Part shown: one piece after another, positions 51,796 through 55,846 of the stretch | How the letters are laid out: each line of letters begins with the position of its first letter | Numbering within the stretch: the first letter of the stretch is position 1 | Assembly (NCBI GenBank): GCA_003023195.1 | Contig: PXRX01000007.1 | Location: 1 to 55,846 of the forward strand | DNA: 55,846 nt | Source: Halobacteriales archaeon QS_8_69_26 | GTDB taxonomy: Archaea > Halobacteriota > Halobacteria > Halobacteriales > SW-7-71-33 | Direction: 5' to 3' | Program-made: the position numbers and the translations under genes | Notes under the pieces: model-generated | Seen by the model: the letters and a program-made list of their open reading frames with translations, nothing else | Told to the model about the DNA's origin: nothing | Databases searched by the model: none

Positions 51796-52821
51796 TCAGT
51801 TCTCGGGATCCTCCGTCTCGACACCGAACGTCTCGCCCTCGTACTCGACGGCGACCGGTTCGTGGATTCCGAACGCCGGGTACGCGCCGGTGGTGGTCTC
51901 CACACGGACCGTCTCGACGCCGGGTTCGAGGGCCGCCAGAGCGTCCCGGAGCGGCCACTCGCGGATCACCTGCTCGGTGACCAGTGTCCGGGGGTCCTCG
52001 ACGTCGGGATCCCGCCTGAGGACGTAGGTCGCCGGCCGGGAGCTCTCGCGTTCGGGGCGGTCTCCGGGGGTCACCGTCACGGTGTCGCCGTCGCGGGCCG
52101 TGTCGGTCACCCAGTCCGAGAGCGACAGTTCCAGCGCCGGCCCCTCGACGGTGAACCGGGCCGCGACCGCGGTCTGGCGCTCGTGTTCCGGGACCGAAGA
52201 CGTCGTCGACCCGTCGCCCTCGAACCAGCCGTCGGCCGCGAACGCGTAGGTCCCGCCACCCAGGGCGGGCACGGTGACGTCGGTCGTTCCGCCGACGTTA
52301 CCGGATACCTTCTCGGCGTCCCGGAGGTCGGTGTTGTCGACGGTGATCCGCCAGGTGTGACTCCCGCCGGGTCGGAGGTGCATCAGCGGCTGGTTGACGA
52401 AGCGCGGGGCCACGTGGTGCCAGCCGTCCTCCCAGCGGTCGATCCGCCAGCCGTAGAAGTTGGTCGCGAACGTCCGGTGGGTCCCGTTGTGCATCGTGAA
52501 CGATATCTCGCCCGAGGGGAGGGTGACCCCCTCGCTCCCCGGTTCCACGTACACCGCGTCCGTCGGGGGATCGACGTCCTCGTAGCCGACCACCCGTGCC
52601 ACGTCGTCCCCGTAGTCCGGGTAGCGGTTCCCGTCCGGCGGTTGGCCGGTCGTCGGGTCCCTGGTCGACGTCGGGTCGGGGGTGGGCGTCGTGTCGTCGC
52701 CGGATCCGCTCGCCGTACACCCCGCGACCGACGCCGTCCCGACCGCCGCGAGCAGACCGAGGAACCGTCGGCGGTCGTGACCGGTTCGGGACTCGTCGGA
52801 GGCGCGCGTCGAGTCGTCCAT
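51796..52821 (-). CDS. Tat-exported lipoprotein, unknown function
   Basis: 341 residues from ATG at 52821 (MDDSTRASDESRTGHDRRRF). The twin-arginine signal DRRRFLGLLAAVGTASVAGC ends in a lipobox cysteine, followed by a Ser/Thr/Asp/Pro linker. The mature part looks like two beta-sandwich domains: SGEISFTMHNGTHRTFATNF with WRIDRWEDGWHHVAPRF, then a C-terminal segment with VAVEYEGETFGVE. The N-terminal domain resembles predicted extracellular Ig-like lipoproteins of haloarchaea. No partner genes are adjacent. Confidence 0.82.
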   Translation of the reverse strand: MDDSTRASDESRTGHDRRRFLGLLAAVGTASVAGCTASGSGDDTTPTPDPTSTRDPTTGQPPDGNRYPDYGDDVARVVGYEDVDPPTDAVYVEPGSEGVTLPSGEISFTMHNGTHRTFATNFYGWRIDRWEDGWHHVAPRFVNQPLMHLRPGGSHTWRITVDNTDLRDAEKVSGNVGGTTDVTVPALGGGTYAFAADGWFEGDGSTTSSVPEHERQTAVAARFTVEGPALELSLSDWVTDTARDGDTVTVTPGDRPERESSRPATYVLRRDPDVEDPRTLVTEQVIREWPLRDALAALEPGVETVRVETTTGAYPAFGIHEPVAVEYEGETFGVETEDPEN

Positions 52822-52954
52822 ACCGGACGGTGGAAGCGGTACGAAAAGGGAGTTACCCAAGCTACTGTCGCTCTTTCACCGACGGCCGCACCGGGCGAGA
52901 GAGGGTCCAGTTACACCGGTTTCACCCCGGAAGCGCCGGTGTTCGCCGCCGAAC

Positions 52955-54376
52955 TCACCCCATGGCCGCCGGATCGGCCTTCAGGAACTCCCGGAGCAGG
53001 ACCGTCGCGTACGACCCCCGTGGAAGCCGGAAGGAGAACGCGAGCGGGTCGCGGTCGATTCGCAGGTCGGTCGCGACCAGGGTCGCCCGCCGGTCGCCGC
53101 TCGACCCGAACTCGCCGGGCAGGTCGAAGTCCGCGGGTTCCAGGTCCAGGTCGTCGAGGACGGATCGCTCGATCTCCCCGGGTTCCCCGTCGGCTAGGTC
53201 CGTCCCGGTCCCGACCAGCGGGGCGGTCACGAACGCCCGGCCGCGCTCGCAGTGTCGCCGGACCGAGTCGACGCGGCTCCCCGTCACCCGCTGGACCCGG
53301 TCGGTGTCCGGCAGCGGGAATCCCTCCGGAGCAGAGCGGTCGGCGAAACAGACCACGTCCCCCTCGACCGGTCGACCCAGTGGGAGCCCCCGCTCCAGTC
53401 GCTCGGAGAGGATCCGGTTGAACGCGTACGACTGGGCGGCGTGGACGAACAGGCGCTGGAGGTTCGAGGGAACCGTCTCCAGTGCCCGGCGGTAGTCCGC
53501 GGGGTCCGGATCCGCGGGGTCGTCGCTCTCGGCCAGCGCGTGGCACATCGACCGCTCGTAGCGCAGACCGCCGGGGAACCGCCCGGCGGCCGCCCGCCAG
53601 TCGCGGGTTTCCTCGACGTGGGCCCTGGCCTCCCGTGTGGCCTCGGGTTCGGCCTCGTGAGGGTTCCCGAGGTACGCCATCACCGCACCCTCCCAGTCGC
53701 CGCGGGCGACCGCGAGTCCCACCTCGTGGGTCACCGGGCGGCGACTCCCGAACCGCTGCTGACCGAAGTAGTTGGGAACCGCGACGCGGACCGACCCGTC
53801 CTCGGTGTCGGTCCCGCCGGATCCTCGGGTCCCCCCGGCCTCCGGATCCCCGACCGCCGCCGGGTCACCGCCGGAATCGGCGGACGCGGCGAGTTCGGCG
53901 GCGACGTCTTCGGCCGCCTTCGGGCGGTCGGGGTCCCGGACGGTCACCTCGAACTCGTTGCCGGCGAGGTCCCCGAACAGCACCGGGCGGCCGGTCCGAC
54001 CGACCACCGTCAGGTCGGCTCCCGACAGGTCCACCGCCCGGAGTTCGTCGGGATCGACCTTCCGAACGCTGAACAGCTGGGTCGTGACCGCGTGCTTGTC
54101 CTTGGTGCCGGCCCAGGAGACGCGCTCGCGGCTGATCCCCAGCGCGTCCGACAGCGCCGCGGCGAAGTCGTTGGTGTCCCACCCGTCGAGGGTGGCCCGG
54201 ACGACGACGTGGGGGTACCCGCCGGGGTCGGCGTCGACGGGTTCTGCGTCGACGGCCTCCACCTCTCGCACCCGGAAGTCCACCGGGCGGTCCCGCAGGC
54301 GTCCGCCCGTCCCGTCCGCGTCGCTGACGTACCACGCCATCCCGACCGCCCGCTCTCTCGGGTGGCCGGGTCTCAC
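52955..54376 (-). CDS. truD: tRNA pseudouridine(13) synthase TruD
   Basis: 473 residues. TruD converts U13 of tRNA to pseudouridine. The catalytic aspartate is D93 in [17 protein letters not shown], and [18 protein letters not shown] is the second family signature. A Gly/Asp/Ala-rich insertion ([20 protein letters not shown]) sits just before it. I choose GTG at 54376 because it gives [20 protein letters not shown], the usual archaeal N-terminus. Open frame continues to GTG 54403. Its neighbour pth2 lies 61 bp or more upstream on the same strand, a pairing common in haloarchaea. Confidence 0.93.
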   Translation of the reverse strand: MRPGHPRERAVGMAWYVSDADGTGGRLRDRPVDFRVREVEAVDAEPVDADPGGYPHVVVRATLDGWDTNDFAAALSDALGISRERVSWAGTKDKHAVTTQLFSVRKVDPDELRAVDLSGADLTVVGRTGRPVLFGDLAGNEFEVTVRDPDRPKAAEDVAAELAASADSGGDPAAVGDPEAGGTRGSGGTDTEDGSVRVAVPNYFGQQRFGSRRPVTHEVGLAVARGDWEGAVMAYLGNPHEAEPEATREARAHVEETRDWRAAAGRFPGGLRYERSMCHALAESDDPADPDPADYRRALETVPSNLQRLFVHAAQSYAFNRILSERLERGLPLGRPVEGDVVCFADRSAPEGFPLPDTDRVQRVTGSRVDSVRRHCERGRAFVTAPLVGTGTDLADGEPGEIERSVLDDLDLEPADFDLPGEFGSSGDRRATLVATDLRIDRDPLAFSFRLPRGSYATVLLREFLKADPAAMG

Positions 54377-54464
54377 GGCGACCACCGCCTCGACTGTCCG
54401 CACCGGCGGATCCTCCCCAACCTCCGGATGGATCCGGACGATGAGTCCACGCTACCGACCTCGC

Positions 54465-54803
54465 TCAGTAGAGGCCCAGGTCGCCGGTGATCCGGTCGAC
54501 CTCGTCCTCGTCGGCCGGGCCGACGGCGAGCGTGGTCACGGTCCCGGGGTCTAGCTGGGTGTGGCCGGCGTCCCGGACGACGGCGTTGGGCAGGCTCGCC
54601 CGTTCGGCCCGCTCGGCCAGTTCGAACAGTTGCGACTCCCCGTCGACCTTCAGGACCACCTTCTTCTGTCCCTCGCCCTTCCAGGCCCGCCGGGTCCGGT
54701 CGTCGGCGTCCTCGTAGGCCATCAGGGAGGCGTGTGCGACCTGTGCGGCGAGCTTTCCCGTGCCCATCCCCAGGTCGGTCCTGGCTGCGATCGCCTGCTT
54801 CAT
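54465..54803 (-). CDS. pth2: Peptidyl-tRNA hydrolase (Pth2 family)
   Basis: 112 residues from ATG at 54803 ([20 protein letters not shown]). It has the Pth2 signatures [19 protein letters not shown] and [17 protein letters not shown], and the C-terminal [20 protein letters not shown] that supplies active-site residues. It releases tRNA from stalled peptidyl-tRNA. The length equals the family norm (about 112-120). The longer open frame to 54896 is Gly/Pro-rich and rejected. Confidence 0.95.
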   Translation of the reverse strand: MKQAIAARTDLGMGTGKLAAQVAHASLMAYEDADDRTRRAWKGEGQKKVVLKVDGESQLFELAERAERASLPNAVVRDAGHTQLDPGTVTTLAVGPADEDEVDRITGDLGLY

Positions 54804-54931
54804 ACCCGCCCAAGGCCCTCCAGGGGGACGTAGGTTTCCATCCGGGTCGTGTCCGGCCCCCGACTGGCGGGACCCGGACGGTCCACCGATCCCCACGGTT
54901 TTTTACCCCTCACCGGTCGATCCGTCGACAC

Positions 54932-55297
54932 ATGGCCGGACCATTCGCCGAGCGGTCGATAGTCCTGGAGTTCGAGACGGGGTCGCCCGAGGAGTTCCTG
55001 CGGTTCGAACCGGAGGCGCCGCCGGGGGAGCGGTGGCTCCACCGCCCCGACGAGTTCGACGACGACCTGGACCGCGAGGGCGTCATCGACCGCTACGCGC
55101 TCCCGGACAGCGCCGAGTACGAGGTGAGCGTCGTGACCGTCCCGCCCGGCGAATCGATGCGGATCGGTGACGTCGCCGGACTGAACGGCCGGTCGGGCGG
55201 CGGGGACCTCGTCGAACTGCTCGGCCGCGACGCCGTCCCCGAGGAGTGGGTCGGGGAGACCGTGACGCTGGCGGAGTTCCTGGCGGACCGTTCGTAG
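54932..55297 (+). CDS. Conserved hypothetical acidic protein
   Basis: 121 residues from ATG at 54932 (MAGPFAERSIVLEFETGSPE). Mixed alpha/beta, acidic, ending PEEWVGETVTLAEFLADRS. The TTTTTTAC box (54898-54906) sits about 30 bp upstream, so a leaderless promoter is likely. I do not recognise the family. There are no signal peptide, cysteines or membrane segments. It is divergent from pth2. Confidence 0.72.
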   Translation: MAGPFAERSIVLEFETGSPEEFLRFEPEAPPGERWLHRPDEFDDDLDREGVIDRYALPDSAEYEVSVVTVPPGESMRIGDVAGLNGRSGGGDLVELLGRDAVPEEWVGETVTLAEFLADRS

Positions 55298-55379
55298 CTC
55301 CCGACGTTCGGGGGACCGGCACGGTCGGACGGTCCACGCCGAAACACTCCTTCGTCGCAGTCCCCGGGAAAGGGAGCGT

Positions 55380-55718
55380 TCACTTCACCCGCTTCTCCTC
55401 TACGATCTCGCCGGTCTCGGGGTCGATCCGGTGGAACGCGGATGCCCGCGATATTGCCCACAGTTCCCCGTCTTCCTCCCGGAAGCCCTGGTACCGGTCG
55501 ATCCCGGTCGAGTTCGAAACGGGGTTGTCGATCTCCCAGAGCCGTTCACCGTCGGTCGAGAAGCCCAGGACGTTGTCGATGTCACCGGTGCCGACTGGGA
55601 CCGCTAGCTGTACCACGACGACGTCGTCCACCCGGAGGGTCGTCCCCACGGGGTGCCGGAGTTCTACTTCGGCGTCCTCGAAAACGATCCTGTCCCCGTC
55701 CACCTCCACCGTGCTCAT
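55380..55718 (-). CDS. Small beta-rich hypothetical protein
   Basis: 112 residues from ATG at 55718 (MSTVEVDGDRIVFEDAEVEL). Repeated beta strands include DIDNVLGFSTDGERLWEIDN and GELWAISRASAFHRIDPETG, which resemble WD/PQQ-like or beta-propeller blade segments, although only one or two blades would fit. The minus-strand box GCATAAACC (55744-55752) is about 28 bp upstream. It lies beside the TnpB-like hairpins and could be a passenger or an unrelated gene. The function is unknown. Confidence 0.7.
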   Translation of the reverse strand: MSTVEVDGDRIVFEDAEVELRHPVGTTLRVDDVVVVQLAVPVGTGDIDNVLGFSTDGERLWEIDNPVSNSTGIDRYQGFREEDGELWAISRASAFHRIDPETGEIVEEKRVK

Positions 55719-55768
55719 GTCCTGCCGGGTATTCTCTACGGACCGGTTTATGCAGAACAGGCGCAATA

Positions 55769-55846
55769 CCACGGCCTTCAGGCCGTGGATACGCGCCGTC
55801 ACTCGGTGGAACAGACCACCGTTCAAACGCCAGTCCTGAGTTTCCC
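55769..55846 (-). mobile_element. Right-end hairpins of an IS605/IS1341 (TnpB) element, cut by the window edge
   Basis: CCACGGCC-TTCA-GGCCGTGG (55769-55788) is a perfect hairpin, and GGTGG-AACAGA-CCACC (55805-55820) is a second. Read on the minus strand they resemble the 3' omegaRNA/right-end structure of haloarchaeal IS1341-type elements, with the flank TATTGCGCCTGTTCTGCA as the guide position. No transposase is inside the window. It would lie to the right on the minus strand, so the assignment is provisional. Confidence 0.45.

Noticed and set aside
1..55846. tRNA genes
   Set aside because: No cloverleaf with a TpsiC-like GGTTCRANNCC segment was seen on either strand. A tRNAscan-SE run would settle it.

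Overview
The window is one contiguous piece of a haloarchaeal (class Halobacteria) chromosome. The evidence is a GC content near 70 percent, strongly acidic proteins, Tat signals as the main export signal, leaderless genes with a TATA box about 26-30 bp before the start codon, and archaea-specific genes: archaeosine tRNA modification, PAN, Lsm, prefoldin beta, archaeal Elp3, TruD with Pth2, PdxS, ThiR and a tungsten-type AOR. No genus can be named from the sequence. There is no tRNA, rRNA, CRISPR array or intact transposase.

Layout. 1-1848: end of pstB, phoU and an AbrB-PhoU regulator (phosphate). 1908-6528: MFS carrier, then arcS-tgtA (archaeosine). 6723-11377: livHMGF-type ABC importer with no binding protein. 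11490-15214: kynureninase, a methyltransferase with a repeat-built tail, a zinc-ribbon membrane protein and an aldo-keto reductase. 15379-21773: DUF5811-like and DUF5518-like proteins, PAN, a Tat-exported protein, oligoendopeptidase F and an acidic protein with two related motifs. 22051-25427: an Htr transducer without a sensor domain, a DUF4864-like/[2Fe-2S] fusion and a membrane protein. 25465-26387: the remains of a ba3-type oxidase operon and an HtpX protease. 26688-32899: a lipoprotein, a membrane spermidine-synthase-like protein with a DUF2617-like partner, DUF1405, pdxS, a 37-residue Tat micro-ORF and a wHTH/membrane-protein operon with an expanding repeat at its junction. 33047-37933: biotin carboxylase/BCCP subunit, membrane protein, AOR, NYN-domain protein. 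37966-38830 and 40913-41553 are gene-free and rich in inverted repeats. They flank Elp3 and lsm and are the best candidates for undescribed structured RNAs. 41554-55718: mostly housekeeping genes (NAD kinase, GuaA glutaminase subunit, DUF2070, DUF3194-prefoldin, dcd-thiR-methyltransferase, DUF2103-like, truD, pth2). The right edge carries hairpins resembling the 3' end of an IS605/IS1341 (TnpB) element.

Several genes form translationally coupled operons with 4-base ATGA-type overlaps: phoU/847, arcS/tgtA, livH/M/G/F, dcd/thiR/methyltransferase. RNA processing and modification is over-represented (ArcS, TgtA, Elp3, TruD, Pth2, Lsm, NYN).

The most unusual signals are: (1) an AT-rich 20-bp inverted repeat, TTACNGTAA-NN-TTACNGTAA, present four times in non-coding DNA, once exactly at the break of a truncated CBS gene; (2) the two hairpin-rich gene-free regions; (3) tandem repeats of 21, 24, 28 and 33 bp at four loci, all containing GATCC; (4) the collapsed oxidase locus; (5) a double-hairpin insertion inside pepF.
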